Shown here: positions 1-9,089 of the stretch, piece by piece
Layout of the letters: each line of letters opens with the position of its first letter
How positions within the stretch are numbered: the first letter of the stretch is position 1
DNA from: Lactobacillus sp. ESL0679
GTDB taxonomy: Bacteria; Bacillota; Bacilli; Lactobacillales; Lactobacillaceae
Assembly: GCF_029433515.1 (NCBI RefSeq)
Contig: NZ_JAQTIG010000007.1
Span: forward strand, 1 to 64,000
Direction of reading: 5' to 3'
DNA: 64,000 bases
Made by a program: the position numbers and the translations under genes
The notes under the pieces: model-generated
Told to the model about the DNA's origin: nothing
Database searches by the model: none
What the model saw: only the letters and a program-made list of their open reading frames with translations

Positions 1-76
1 ACACAGTAGTTAAGCTTCTTCACGCCGAGAGTAGTTGGTGGGAGACTGCCTGCGAGGGTAGGACGCTGCCGTGCTT
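1..76 (+). rRNA. rrf: 5S ribosomal RNA, 3' part
   Basis: The first ~76 bases match the 3' two thirds of a Firmicute 5S rRNA: the GTTAAGCTTCTTCACGCCGA block, the GTAGTTGGTGGG loop region and the closing stretch GGACGCTGCCGTGC. The 5' part lies before the window, so the window begins inside the end of an rRNA operon. tRNA-Asn follows ten bases later, which is the usual rrn-tRNA order. Confidence 0.92.
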
Positions 77-85
77 TTTTAATAT

Positions 86-158
86 TCCGGCTTAGCTCAG
101 TTGGTAGAGCGCTTGACTGTTAATCAAGATGTCGTCAGTTCGAGTCTGACAGCCGGAG
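86..158 (+). tRNA. tRNA-Asn (GTT)
   Basis: A full cloverleaf is visible. The acceptor arms are TCCGGCT and AGCCGGA with G as the discriminator, the D arm is AGCTCAGTTGGTAGAGC, and the T arm is GTCAG-TTCGAGT-CTGAC. The anticodon GTT is at 119-121 in the loop CTGTTAA. The CCA end is not encoded. It is probably cotranscribed with the 5S gene and ends at the hairpin at 172-190. Confidence 0.96.
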
Positions 159-171
159 CAAAGTGAGAGAA

Positions 172-196
172 AGAGGACTTCAGGTCCTCTTTTTTG
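172..196 (+). terminator. rho-independent terminator after rrn/tRNA-Asn
   Basis: AGAGGAC and GTCCTCT form a perfect stem around a short loop, followed by a run of T. It closes the rRNA-tRNA unit before the PTS operon. A TATAAT box at about 242-247 is the likely -10 of the next operon; no good -35 is seen. Confidence 0.88.
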
Positions 197-284
197 TGTC
201 CTATTTTAGCTTGGAATGGATGAGATTATATCACTTAAAGGGTATAATAAGTAAGGATATGTTTTATTTAAAGGAGGAAATCAG

Positions 285-1289
285 ATGGTAGGAATTTTAC
301 TTGCCAGCCATGGTGGGTTTGCTGATGGAATTGCTCAATCAGCTCAGATGCTATTTGGTAAACAAGAAAATTTTGCTCATGTAACCTTGTCCCCTGTTGA
401 AGGACCAGAGGATATTCATGGCAAAATGGAACAAGCAATCGCTTCATTTTCTGATCAAAATGAAGTTTTGATGTTAGTAGATCTTTGGGGTGGAACGCCA
501 TTTAATCAGGCTAATACTTTACTTGAAAATCATACAAGCTGGGCAATTGTTGCTGGTATGAACTTACCAATGGTTGTTGAAGCTTTAACGCAACGATTAA
601 CAAATCCTGACTCTACTGCTCAACAAGTTGCCACAGCAATTATTGCCACAGCTCGTGATGGTATTAAAACAAAACCAACTAATTTAATGCCGCAAGAAGA
701 TACAGCTACTGCTGAGTCAGCTACGCCTGCTAAATCACAAAAATCAATTCCAGCTGGTACAGTAATTGGTGATGGCCATCTTAAAATTGTGTTAGCCCGA
801 ATTGATTCACGGCTATTGCATGGTCAAGTTGCCACTGGTTGGATTCCGACAATGCATCCTGACCGTGTAATTGTTGTATCTGATAGTGTCGCTAAGGATG
901 AAATGCGTAAGAGCATGATTCGTGAAGCAGCACCTGCTGGTGTCAAGGCTCATACAGTTCCACTTGACAAGATGATCGAAATTGCTAAGGATCCACGTTT
1001 TGGTAATACCCATGCATTACTATTGTTTGAAAATCCGGAGGATGTTTTGACTGTGATTAAAGCTGGAGTTGATATTAAAACTGTTAATGTGGGTTCAATG
1101 TCATATTCAGTTGGTGACGTTAATGCCAACAATGTTTTATCAATGAACCAACAGGATGTTGATACTTTCCATGAACTTGAAAAAATGGGCGTTGAGTTTG
1201 ACGTTCGTAAAGTTCCGACCGATAAGTCGGGCAACATGGATGCAATTTTGAATAAAGCTCAAAGTTTACTTGATGAGCAAAAGAAGTAA
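285..1289 (+). CDS. manL: PTS mannose-family EIIAB component, fused
   Basis: Cytoplasmic phosphotransfer protein of a mannose/glucose-type PTS, passing phosphate from HPr to incoming sugar. The 334 residues are the normal length for fused EIIAB-Man. The EIIA domain (about 1-130) has the phospho-His motif ASHGGFADG (His9). A Pro/Ala/Thr-rich linker follows (about 140-160). The EIIB domain (about 165-334) has IDSRLLHGQVATGW with the active His179. AAAGGAGGAAA sits nine bases before the ATG. It leads an operon with EIIC, EIID and manO, the usual order in lactobacilli and streptococci. The other two mannose-type systems in this window have separate EIIA and EIIB, so this is probably the general hexose transporter; substrate is inferred. 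Confidence 0.95.
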   Translation: MVGILLASHGGFADGIAQSAQMLFGKQENFAHVTLSPVEGPEDIHGKMEQAIASFSDQNEVLMLVDLWGGTPFNQANTLLENHTSWAIVAGMNLPMVVEALTQRLTNPDSTAQQVATAIIATARDGIKTKPTNLMPQEDTATAESATPAKSQKSIPAGTVIGDGHLKIVLARIDSRLLHGQVATGWIPTMHPDRVIVVSDSVAKDEMRKSMIREAAPAGVKAHTVPLDKMIEIAKDPRFGNTHALLLFENPEDVLTVIKAGVDIKTVNVGSMSYSVGDVNANNVLSMNQQDVDTFHELEKMGVEFDVRKVPTDKSGNMDAILNKAQSLLDEQKK

Positions 1290-1307
1290 TGAAATAGGAG
1301 TGAAAAA

Positions 1308-2114
1308 ATGAACGCTATACAAATGGTTTTAGTTGTTCTGGTTGCTTTCCTTGCAGGTATGGAAGGTATTTTGGATCAATGGGAATTTCACCAACCCCTG
1401 GTTGCCTGTACTTTAATTGGTTTGGTTACTGGACACCTGGATTTAGGAATTATTTTGGGTGGTCAATTACAAATGATTGCTTTAGGTTGGGCTAATATCG
1501 GTGCCGCAGTTGCTCCTGATGCAGCTTTAGCATCAGTAGCTTCAGCAATTATTCTGGTTCAAAGTGGTCAAGGTACCAAAGGAATTGGGATGGCAACAGG
1601 GATTGCGATGCCTTTAGCTGTCGCTGGTTTGTTCTTAACAATGATTGTACGGACAATTTCAACTGGTATTGTTCACATTATGGATGCTGATGCCAAAAAG
1701 GCAAATTGGCGTAGAATCAACATGTGGCAATGGATTGATGTTTGTTTGCAAGGTTTAAGAATTGCGATTCCAGCTGCATTATTGTTGGCTATTCCAGCAT
1801 CAACTGTTCAATATTGGCTAGGACTTATGCCTACTTGGTTAAGTGATGGTATGTCAATCGGCGGTGCAATGGTTGTAGCTGTTGGTTACGCAATGGTTAT
1901 CAACATGATGGCTAGCCGTGAAGTTTGGCCATTCTTTGCAATTGGTTTTGCATTGGCAGCAATTAAAGATTTAACATTAATTGCCTTGGGTGCAATTGGT
2001 CTTGCAATGGCTGTTATGTACTTGGCTCTTGAATCAAAGGGCGGCAGTGGTAATTCTGGTTCAGATAATGACGGTACCGGCGATCCGCTCGGCGATATCA
2101 TTGACGATTATTAA
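1308..2114 (+). CDS. manM: PTS mannose-family EIIC component
   Basis: Membrane channel subunit of the mannose PTS. The 268 residues are hydrophobic almost throughout, with about eight to ten membrane segments and the family's GQLQMIALGWANIGAA region. The C terminus is a short hydrophilic tail rich in Gly, Ser and Asp, frequent in lactic acid bacterial EIIC-Man. It starts 18 bases after manL behind AATAGGAGTG. It forms the sugar-conducting core with EIID. Confidence 0.95.
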   Translation: MNAIQMVLVVLVAFLAGMEGILDQWEFHQPLVACTLIGLVTGHLDLGIILGGQLQMIALGWANIGAAVAPDAALASVASAIILVQSGQGTKGIGMATGIAMPLAVAGLFLTMIVRTISTGIVHIMDADAKKANWRRINMWQWIDVCLQGLRIAIPAALLLAIPASTVQYWLGLMPTWLSDGMSIGGAMVVAVGYAMVINMMASREVWPFFAIGFALAAIKDLTLIALGAIGLAMAVMYLALESKGGSGNSGSDNDGTGDPLGDIIDDY

Positions 2115-2140
2115 AGTGATATTAAGAGGAGGATTTTATA

Positions 2141-3055
2141 ATGGCTGATCAAAAAATCAAATTAACAAAAGCCGACCGCTTCAAGGTTATGTGGCACTCA
2201 CAATTTTTGCAGGCATCATGGAACTATGAAAGAATGCAAAACGGTGGTTTTGCCTACTCACTAATTCCAGCATTGAGAAAGCTGTATCCAAAAAAAGAGG
2301 ATATGGCGGAAGCTTTACAACGTCACTTGGTGTTCTTCAATGTTCACCCATACTTAGTTTCACCAATTATCGGGGTTACATTGGCTCTAGAAGAAGATAA
2401 GGCTAACGGTGCTAAGGTTGAAGATGAAGCTATCCAAGGTGTTAAAGTTGGTATGATGGGACCTTTGGCCGGCGTTGGTGACCCGGTATTCTGGTACACG
2501 GTCCGGCCAATTGTTGGTGCCCTTGGTGCATCAATGGCAATTCAAGGTAATATTTTAGGACCAATTTTGTTCTTTGTTATTTGGAACGTAATCAGATTGG
2601 CATTTATGTGGTATACACAGGAATTTGGTTATCGAGCAGGGTCTGCGATTACTAACGACATGTCCGGTGGATTATTGCAAAAAGTTACCCGTGGTGCCTC
2701 AATGATGGGAATGTTCGTCCTAGGTTCATTAATTGAACGTTGGGTAAACATCACATTTACCCCAGTTGTTTCAAGGACACCAGTTCAAAAAGGTGGCTAC
2801 ATTGACTGGAACTCACTACCAGCTGGTGCTAAAGGAATTCAACAAGCATTAATTGGTCAGAGCAATGGTTTATCACTGACTAAATTCAAGACGACAACAC
2901 TGCAGAATAACCTTGACAGCCTAATTCCGGGCTTAGCTGGGTTATTGCTGACATTTCTTTGCATGTGGCTGCTCAAGAAGAAGGTATCACCAATTGTAAT
3001 TATTATTGGTATCTTCATCGTGGGTGTTGTTCTTCACGTATTGCACGTTCTTTAA
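2141..3055 (+). CDS. manN: PTS mannose-family EIID component
   Basis: Second membrane subunit of the mannose PTS, 304 residues. The amino-terminal half is cytosolic and contains the family signature WNYERMQNGGFAYSLIPALR; GVKVGMMGPLAGVGDPVFW marks the EIID core, and the C terminus has two or three membrane spans. The start is set by AAGAGGAGG eleven bases upstream. EIIC-EIID of this family is also the receptor for class IIa bacteriocins in other Firmicutes (known for the family, not tested here). Confidence 0.95.
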   Translation: MADQKIKLTKADRFKVMWHSQFLQASWNYERMQNGGFAYSLIPALRKLYPKKEDMAEALQRHLVFFNVHPYLVSPIIGVTLALEEDKANGAKVEDEAIQGVKVGMMGPLAGVGDPVFWYTVRPIVGALGASMAIQGNILGPILFFVIWNVIRLAFMWYTQEFGYRAGSAITNDMSGGLLQKVTRGASMMGMFVLGSLIERWVNITFTPVVSRTPVQKGGYIDWNSLPAGAKGIQQALIGQSNGLSLTKFKTTTLQNNLDSLIPGLAGLLLTFLCMWLLKKKVSPIVIIIGIFIVGVVLHVLHVL

Positions 3056-3061
3056 TCAAAA

Positions 3062-3421
3062 ATGGTTAAGTCAAGCAATACCAAAGTCACTTTGACAATC
3101 AATGCTACGTGGTTTCGCGGTATTGCGACCTATGGCAAAGTGATGGTGGGCGATAAGGCGTTTGAGTTTTATAATGACCGAAATTTGAATGATTACGTGC
3201 AAATTCCGTGGGCAGAAATTACTTATGTGGTTGCTGATGTCCATTTTCATGGCCGGTATATTCCGCGGTTTGAAATTCGCACACGTAAGAATGGCACGTT
3301 TATCTTCTCAACTCGTGATAATAAAAAAGTGTTGCGTGCAATTCGCAATTATGTACCGAGCAGTAATTTGCGGCAGACGTTGGGTCTGTGGCAAAAGCTG
3401 AAACGGCGGCTTAAATCATAA
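3062..3421 (+). CDS. manO: ManO-like DUF956 protein
   Basis: A 119-residue cytoplasmic protein of the DUF956 family, found almost only as the last gene of mannose PTS operons in lactic acid bacteria. The motif NDYVQIPWAEITYVVADVHF and the basic C terminus (QKLKRRLKS) fit the family. It starts six bases after the EIID stop with no clear ribosome site of its own, so translation is probably coupled. Its biochemical role is not established; a regulatory part in the PTS is assumed from synteny. Confidence 0.9.
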   Translation: MVKSSNTKVTLTINATWFRGIATYGKVMVGDKAFEFYNDRNLNDYVQIPWAEITYVVADVHFHGRYIPRFEIRTRKNGTFIFSTRDNKKVLRAIRNYVPSSNLRQTLGLWQKLKRRLKS

Positions 3422-3429
3422 TTTAGGCA

Positions 3430-3465
3430 AAAAAATACTTAGATCAATTGATCTAAGTATTTTTT
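3430..3465. terminator. bidirectional terminator
   Basis: AAAAAATACTTAGATCA pairs with TGATCTAAGTATTTTTT, a long perfect stem with a T tract on both strands. It serves the mannose operon from the left and the amino acid permease from the right. Confidence 0.9.
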
Positions 3466-3467
3466 GT

Positions 3468-4829
3468 TTATTCAGCCTTTTCTTTACGCCAAAGTTTTGC
3501 AATCGCATAAAGGATGATAAAGATTGCTAACGCGGCAATCATTGCAATTCTGTTTTCTGGTAAAACCAGTAGCAGAATAATCATTAAGATGAAGAATAGT
3601 AAAGTCGCATAATCAAAGAATGGGAAGCCGGGCATCTTAAAGCTAGTTAATTGATCTTCTGGCGTCACCTTTCTGTATGCAACGTGTGAGAGTAACATAA
3701 TGCACCAGATGATTAGGAACATACTGGTAGTTGTCGATGAAATGAAGGTAAACGCGTCGTTACCGATCATCACGATTAATAGTGGTGCGAGCTCGATTAA
3801 GCAGGCAGATAGGATTAAACCATTTTGCGGCAGTTGCCGGTGTAAGTGGCCAAAGGTATGGTTCCACTTGCCTTTACCGTTAAAGGTAATCGAAAATAAC
3901 AATCGCCCAGCACTATAGAGAACGCTGTTGGTTGAAGAAACAGCCGCCGAGATAACGACAAAGTTAATGAGTGAACCAGCGTCATGGATTCCAGTTGCAG
4001 CCAGAGTTTGAACGAATGGACTGGAACTAGTTGAAACCTTGTTCCAAGGAATAACAACTAAAATGGCTACAATTGCTAAAACGTAAAAGAGGATAATTCT
4101 CGTTGGTACTTCATTGATCGCCTTACTGATGGTTTTCTTAGGATTTTGGGCTTCAGAAGCGGTAAAGCCGAGTAATTCAATCCCCACAAAACTAAAGATA
4201 ACCATTTGAAAGCCTGACAGGAAGCCAACGCCACCTTTGGCAAAGAACCCCCCATTGTTGAACAGGTTGTTAAAACTGACAGGTCCATAAGTGGTGCTTT
4301 TACCAGTAATCAATAGATAGGCAACTAGGATGACAAATGCGACGACCGTTACAATTTTAATAATGGCAAAACTAAACTCCAAATTACCAAATAATCTGGC
4401 AGATAGCATGTTAATGCCTAGTAAAACGGCGATAGTAATCAGCCCTGGTACCCAAGTTGGCAAATGGGGGAACCAGTATTGAAAATAAATTCCCAATGCG
4501 GTCATTTCCGCCATAGCAAGTGTGATTAAACAAATCCAATAGAGGTAGCCAGTGATAAAACCGGTGTCCTTACCCAAGTATTTTTCAATAAATTCGATAT
4601 ATGTGTGCTTACTGAGGTCGGAAATAATTAACTCTCCCAATGCGCGCATAAGGAAAAAGAGAAAAATACCGACGATTAAATAAATAAGGATAACACTCGG
4701 CCCAGACTTTTGAATACTGTTACCAACACCAAGGAAAAGCCCAGTTCCGATAGTTCCGCCTAATGCAATTAATTGAATGTGAGTATTGGTTAGCGATCGT
4801 TCATACTCAGTAGAATCTTTTTTGTCCAT
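3468..4829 (-). CDS. amino acid permease (APC superfamily), copy 1
   Basis: Proton-coupled amino acid importer of the APC/AAT family, 453 residues with twelve predicted membrane helices. The family start LIALGGTIGTGLFLGVGN (about 22-40) and PKKTISKAINEVPTRI in the middle are typical. It lies 61 bases downstream of a closely similar permease on the same strand. The two share long identical stretches, so this is a tandem duplication. Substrate cannot be read from sequence; basic, aromatic or proline-type permeases are all possible. Confidence 0.88.
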   Translation of the reverse strand: MDKKDSTEYERSLTNTHIQLIALGGTIGTGLFLGVGNSIQKSGPSVILIYLIVGIFLFFLMRALGELIISDLSKHTYIEFIEKYLGKDTGFITGYLYWICLITLAMAEMTALGIYFQYWFPHLPTWVPGLITIAVLLGINMLSARLFGNLEFSFAIIKIVTVVAFVILVAYLLITGKSTTYGPVSFNNLFNNGGFFAKGGVGFLSGFQMVIFSFVGIELLGFTASEAQNPKKTISKAINEVPTRIILFYVLAIVAILVVIPWNKVSTSSSPFVQTLAATGIHDAGSLINFVVISAAVSSTNSVLYSAGRLLFSITFNGKGKWNHTFGHLHRQLPQNGLILSACLIELAPLLIVMIGNDAFTFISSTTTSMFLIIWCIMLLSHVAYRKVTPEDQLTSFKMPGFPFFDYATLLFFILMIILLLVLPENRIAMIAALAIFIILYAIAKLWRKEKAE

Positions 4830-4890
4830 AAAATTACTCCAATTTAGTCTTTAAAATTATTTTTCGGTTGATAAGTGCGCCGTAAGCCGG

Positions 4891-6261
4891 CTAGATCGCC
4901 CGTTCTTGGTGCCAAACCTTGCTGACAGCCCATAAAATGACAAAAATCAGAATGGCGCTAATCATTGCCATGCGGTTAGCTGGTAATGACAGTAATAAAA
5001 TAATCATTAAGCCAAAAAAGATTAGTGTTAGATAGTCTAGCCACGGATATAGTGGCATTTGGAAGTTGGTTAACTTGCTTGCTTGTGTCTGTCTGCGGTA
5101 AGACAAGTGGGTTAAAATCATCAGGCACCAAATAATTAAAAACATACTAGTTGAAGTTGATGAGATGAAATTAAAAGCTTGATTACCAATCAGGATAATC
5201 ACTAGCGGTGCCAGTCCCATTAAGCAGGCCGATAAAATCAAGCCGTTTTGTGGTAATTGGCGTCGTAAATGGCCAAAGGTTTGATTCCATTTACTCTTGC
5301 CGCCGTATGTAACCGAAAAGATTAACCGGCCAGAACTATATAGGAAACTATTGGTTGAGGAAACAGCGGCGGAAATTACAACGAAGTTGATAATCGAACC
5401 AGCATTACGAATACCGGTAGCTCCTAATGCTTGAACGAAGGGACTAGAATCAGTGGCAATTTTAGTCCACGGAATCACTAGCAGAATTGCTAAGATTGCC
5501 ATGACATAGAATAAAATAATTCGCAGTGGCAATTCATTAATGGCTTTTTTAATAGTAACTTTAGGATTTTGTGCTTCCGATGCAGTTAAGCCGATTAGCT
5601 CAACGCCGACAAAACTAAAAATTACCATTTGAAAACCGCCAAAAAAGCCGTTAGCCCCTGTAGCAAACAAACCGCCGTTTTGGGTTAAATTGTTAAAGCT
5701 GACGGGGCCATAACTGGTATGTCCTCCAGTAACTAAGAGGTAGGCAATCAGCAAGACAAAGGCGATAATCGTAATAATTTTGATAATAGCAAAACTAAAT
5801 TCCAAATTACCAAATAATCGTGCTGACAGCAGGTTAATAAACAATAAAACAACAATTGTAATTAACCCTGGAATCCAAGTTGGCAAATGCGAAAACCAGT
5901 ATTGAAAGTAAATTCCAAGAGCCGTCATCTCCGCCATTCCTAGACTTATCCAGCTAATCCAGTACAAGTAACCGGTAATAAAACCGATATTCTTACCCAA
6001 ATATTTTTCGATAAATTCAATATAAGTGTGCTTGTGCAAATCGGAGAGAACCAACTCGCCTAGAGCTCGCATCAAAAAGTACAGAAAAATGCCGACAATG
6101 ATATAAATTAAAATCACACTTGGTCCAGCTTCATGAATGCTGTTACCTACGCCCAAGAAAAGACCAGTGCCGATCGTGCCGCCAAGCGCGATTAACTGGA
6201 TATGTGCGTTGGTTAGTGTGCGCTTATAGCCTGAATTGGTCTTGGGGTCTTCTTTTGTCAT
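4891..6261 (-). CDS. amino acid permease (APC superfamily), copy 2
   Basis: Paralogue of the gene just downstream: 456 residues, twelve helices, the same LIALGGTIGTGLFLGVGN signature and EAQNPKVTIKKAINELPLRI segment. Divergence is concentrated in the N-terminal tail, the loop around residues 190-215 and the C terminus. The start follows TTTGGAGTGATTAA on the minus strand. No terminator is seen in the 61-base gap, so the two genes may be cotranscribed from a promoter in the AT-rich 6262-6400 region. Confidence 0.88.
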   Translation of the reverse strand: MTKEDPKTNSGYKRTLTNAHIQLIALGGTIGTGLFLGVGNSIHEAGPSVILIYIIVGIFLYFLMRALGELVLSDLHKHTYIEFIEKYLGKNIGFITGYLYWISWISLGMAEMTALGIYFQYWFSHLPTWIPGLITIVVLLFINLLSARLFGNLEFSFAIIKIITIIAFVLLIAYLLVTGGHTSYGPVSFNNLTQNGGLFATGANGFFGGFQMVIFSFVGVELIGLTASEAQNPKVTIKKAINELPLRIILFYVMAILAILLVIPWTKIATDSSPFVQALGATGIRNAGSIINFVVISAAVSSTNSFLYSSGRLIFSVTYGGKSKWNQTFGHLRRQLPQNGLILSACLMGLAPLVIILIGNQAFNFISSTSTSMFLIIWCLMILTHLSYRRQTQASKLTNFQMPLYPWLDYLTLIFFGLMIILLLSLPANRMAMISAILIFVILWAVSKVWHQERAI

Positions 6262-6468
6262 TTAATCACTCCAAATCTATAAATATTATGTTACATTAGT
6301 GTTACATTATTCCATTTTAGCATTTATAAATGAGTTTTGCCTTAATAGATGAAAACTTTGCTAAATCATAACTTTTGTGATGATGAAGCCAATATTGGTA
6401 AGCTGGCACTTTTTTAGATGAAATGTTATTATTACTTTTATTAAAAAATAATTGGGAGATGGAGGAAA

Positions 6469-7017
6469 ATGTTTACTTTTGATCGCTTTACAGTTAATGG
6501 CTTGAAAATTGAATTAATTTTGCCGGAATTAGACCAGGCACCAGCAATATTAGACTTAATTGCTAAAGACCGAGAACAGCTTGATCGCTGGCTGCCGTGG
6601 GCAGATACGACTAAAACTGTTGCTGATGAAGCTAACTTTATTGAAATGGTGCGCGAGCAAACGGCTAATTATCAAATGCTAGAATTAGTAATTATGGTAA
6701 ATGGCCAAGTTGCGGGGATGCTGGACTTGCATAATGTTAGTCGTAAAGATCAGTGCGGTGAAATCGGCTATTGGCTAGGTAGCGCGTTTCAAGGTCAGGG
6801 AATTATGACGACCGCCGTTAAGCGATTGGTTAAATTAGCGTTTGCGAAAATGAATTTACACCGCATCGATTTAATGGCGGATCATGAAAACAAGCCAAGC
6901 CGTGCGGTGGCTAAGCGTGTGGGATTAGAACACGTGGCCTTGCTTCGAGCTAAGGTTAAATATCATGGCGAATTTCGCGATATGGATCTTTATACGATCA
7001 TTAATGAGGCAAACTAA
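6469..7017 (+). CDS. GNAT-family N-acetyltransferase, RimJ/RimL type
   Basis: Predicted acetyl-CoA-dependent N-acetyltransferase of 182 residues. The acetyl-CoA pocket is GYWLGSAFQGQGIMTTAV, where QGQGIM replaces the canonical Q/RxxGxG/A. The following KMNLHRIDLMADHENKPSRAVAKRVG block is typical of RimJ/RimL-like enzymes acting on ribosomal proteins or other amino termini. GGGAGATGGAGG precedes the ATG. It is a single-gene unit ending at the hairpin at 7017-7048. The substrate is unknown. Confidence 0.88.
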   Translation: MFTFDRFTVNGLKIELILPELDQAPAILDLIAKDREQLDRWLPWADTTKTVADEANFIEMVREQTANYQMLELVIMVNGQVAGMLDLHNVSRKDQCGEIGYWLGSAFQGQGIMTTAVKRLVKLAFAKMNLHRIDLMADHENKPSRAVAKRVGLEHVALLRAKVKYHGEFRDMDLYTIINEAN

Positions 7018-7048
7018 AAAGCATACTGGCGGTTGTCAGTATGCTTTT
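7017..7048. terminator. bidirectional terminator
   Basis: AAAAGCATACTG and CAGTATGCTTTT form a perfect twelve-pair stem with an eight-base loop, T-rich on both strands. It separates the acetyltransferase from the convergent galE. Confidence 0.88.
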
Positions 7049-7053
7049 ACGAT

Positions 7054-8046
7054 TTATTTATCTTCATAACCATTTGGATGTGATTGGTGCCACTTCCAAG
7101 CACTAGTCATAACTTCTTCGGCACTTTCATGCTTTGGTTGCCAATGCAGGATTGTTCTTGCCTTGGTAGAGTCGGCTACGAGCGAGTCGGGATCGCCGCC
7201 ACGTCTTGGTCCCATAGTATAAGGGATGTCGATGCCAGTTACCTTGCGAGCTGCAGCTAAAATTTCCAAGTTGGAATAACCATGTGCAGTACCTAAGTTG
7301 AAGACATCGGATTTCTTAGTTTTCATTAAATAGTCTAATGCCAATAAGTGTGCGTCAATTAAGTCCTCAATTTGGACATAATCGCGCACGTTGGTGCCAT
7401 CTTTGGTATCATAATCATTGCCAAAAATGGTAAATTTACCGTCACCAGAAAGTGCACTCTTTAGAATATTTGGAATCAGGTGAGTTTCAGGAGCATGATC
7501 TTCGCCAATTGAACCATCACTGGCTGCACCAGCAACATTGAAGTAGCGCAAGGCGATTGACTTAATGCCATCAGCTTTGTCAGCCCAGTGCATAATCTTT
7601 TCCATCATGACCTTAGTGTCACCATAAGGGTTAATCGGATCAAGTGGAGAATCCTCGGTAATCGGAAGTTTCTTAGGGATGCCGTAAGTTGCGGCACTTG
7701 ATGAGAAGACGAGATATTTAACACCGACGTCATTCATTGCTTCAAGCAATGAAATCATACCAGCAACATTGTTGTCGTAATATTTCAATGGCTTTTTAAC
7801 AGATTCAGGCACTAATGAGTAGGCCGCAAAGTGCATTACAGCATCAATTTTTTCATTTCGTAAAATTTGGCTAACTAAAAACTTATTTTCAATATCGCCT
7901 TGATAAAATTTGGCTTGCGGATCGACAGCCTTTTGATGACCGGTGTATAAAGCATCGAGTACAACAACATTATTGCCGTTTTCAATCAACTTTTTAACAG
8001 CAATTGAGCCGATGTAGCCCGCGCCACCAACAACTAAAACGCGCAT
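7054..8046 (-). CDS. galE: UDP-glucose 4-epimerase
   Basis: Interconverts UDP-galactose and UDP-glucose in the Leloir pathway and supplies UDP-galactose for envelope glycans. About 330 residues. The Rossmann NAD motif GGAGYIGS is at the N terminus, the catalytic Ser/Thr region is SSSAATYG, and the YxxxK pair is in NPYGDTKVMME. I start at 8046 (MRVLVVGG). An in-frame ATG twelve bases further out (8058) overlaps the GGAGG ribosome site itself, so it cannot be the main start. galK and galT are not nearby. Confidence 0.95.
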   Translation of the reverse strand: MRVLVVGGAGYIGSIAVKKLIENGNNVVVLDALYTGHQKAVDPQAKFYQGDIENKFLVSQILRNEKIDAVMHFAAYSLVPESVKKPLKYYDNNVAGMISLLEAMNDVGVKYLVFSSSAATYGIPKKLPITEDSPLDPINPYGDTKVMMEKIMHWADKADGIKSIALRYFNVAGAASDGSIGEDHAPETHLIPNILKSALSGDGKFTIFGNDYDTKDGTNVRDYVQIEDLIDAHLLALDYLMKTKKSDVFNLGTAHGYSNLEILAAARKVTGIDIPYTMGPRRGGDPDSLVADSTKARTILHWQPKHESAEEVMTSAWKWHQSHPNGYEDK

Positions 8047-8189
8047 AATTTCCTCCATATATAATTAATTTAATCAAGTAAATTTTAGCACAAGCATGGC
8101 AAGACGAATATCTTTTTAGCAATAATTGACAGAAAAAGTATTTTGCAATATATTTACTTTTAGTAAGAGAATGGAGAAGAAGTTAGAAA

Positions 8190-8948
8190 ATGATTCATAA
8201 TTCAACAATTGATAGTCAAATTAATCACCGCTCAATCCGGAAGTTTAAGGACCAAACATTGAACGCGGAACAATTGCAAACGTTGTACACTGTATTTCAA
8301 CATACCGCGACCAGCATGTTCATGCAGAACGCAACGCTGCTACATATAACTGATGAAGCTAAAAGAGCCAAAATTCGAGAATTGTGCAACCAAAATTATG
8401 TGGGTGCTGAAGGCGACTTGTTTATCTTCGTCGTGGATTTGTACCGGAACCAGCAGATTCGTCAGCAACTGGGCAAAGATGATGGCCGCGTGCATATGAG
8501 TGACCTGTTTATGCAGGGGATGGATGACACGCTATTGGCATGGCAAAATGTGGCTAATGCTGTGGAAAGCATGGGGTTAGGCTATGTGCCGTTGGGAACG
8601 ATTAATGATCATCCTTTGGCAATGCTTGAGGTATTGGACTTGCCGCAATTGACGTTTGCAGCTTTGGGGATGCAAGTTGGTGTGCCTGATCAAGAGCCGC
8701 AATTAAAGCCGCGGCTGCCACTGCAATTCACTACGTTTGAAAATGATTATCCACGTGACTTTAAGGTCAGTGAATTGGCAGATTATGATCAATTGGTAAC
8801 AACTTACTATGACCTGCGTGATTCTAACCGCCGAATTGATTCTTTCACTAAGCAGATTACCGGTGCTAAGCTCGACAGTCGGAAGATTGACCGCGATCAA
8901 TTGCCAGAGTTATTGCATAAGCAGGGACTGTGCCTTGACTGGCAGTAA
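8190..8948 (+). CDS. nitroreductase-family flavin oxidoreductase
   Basis: Predicted FMN-dependent NAD(P)H oxidoreductase of the NfsA/FRP-like nitroreductase family, 252 residues. The start NHRSIRKFKDQTLNAEQLQ is the FMN-binding RSxRxF region. The middle has AWQNVANAVESMGLGYVPLG, the helix and loop lining the active site. The C terminus DSRKIDRDQL is an extension usual in the subfamily. Physiological substrates of these enzymes are seldom known. Monocistronic; a GGAG lies upstream of the ATG. Confidence 0.85.
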   Translation: MIHNSTIDSQINHRSIRKFKDQTLNAEQLQTLYTVFQHTATSMFMQNATLLHITDEAKRAKIRELCNQNYVGAEGDLFIFVVDLYRNQQIRQQLGKDDGRVHMSDLFMQGMDDTLLAWQNVANAVESMGLGYVPLGTINDHPLAMLEVLDLPQLTFAALGMQVGVPDQEPQLKPRLPLQFTTFENDYPRDFKVSELADYDQLVTTYYDLRDSNRRIDSFTKQITGAKLDSRKIDRDQLPELLHKQGLCLDWQ

Positions 8949-8971
8949 ATTAGTTTGATTAGATATTTTTA

Positions 8972-9000
8972 TTGCGTGACGTTTTTTCTTTTGGTATAAT
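8972..9000 (+). promoter_or_regulatory. promoter of tRNA-Thr
   Basis: TTGCGT at 8972-8977, 17 bases, then TATAAT at 8995-9000: a good sigma-A promoter 17 bases before the tRNA. It could also transcribe into the left end of the integrated element if the tRNA terminator leaks. Confidence 0.75.
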
Positions 9001-9016
9001 TTAAACGTTACGAGTT

Positions 9017-9089
9017 GCTGATTTAGCTCAGTCGGTAGAGCGTTTCCCTCGTAAAGAAAAGGTCGCCAGTTCGATTCTGGCAATCAGCA
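9017..9089 (+). tRNA. tRNA-Thr (CGT), integration site
   Basis: Cloverleaf with acceptor arms GCTGATT and AATCAGC and A as discriminator. The D arm is AGCTCAGTCGGTAGAGC and the T arm GCCAG-TTCGATT-CTGGC. Anticodon CGT is at 9050-9052 in the loop CTCGTAA. The anticodon stem TTTCC/AGAAA has one mismatched pair (C-A) next to the loop. The last eleven bases are repeated at 21265, so the gene is the attachment site of the element to its right and stays complete after integration. Confidence 0.95.

Noticed and set aside
8047-8058. Longer galE start (MEEI)
   Set aside because: That ATG is part of the ATGGAGG ribosome site for the next ATG; MRVLVVGGAGYIGS is the usual N terminus.
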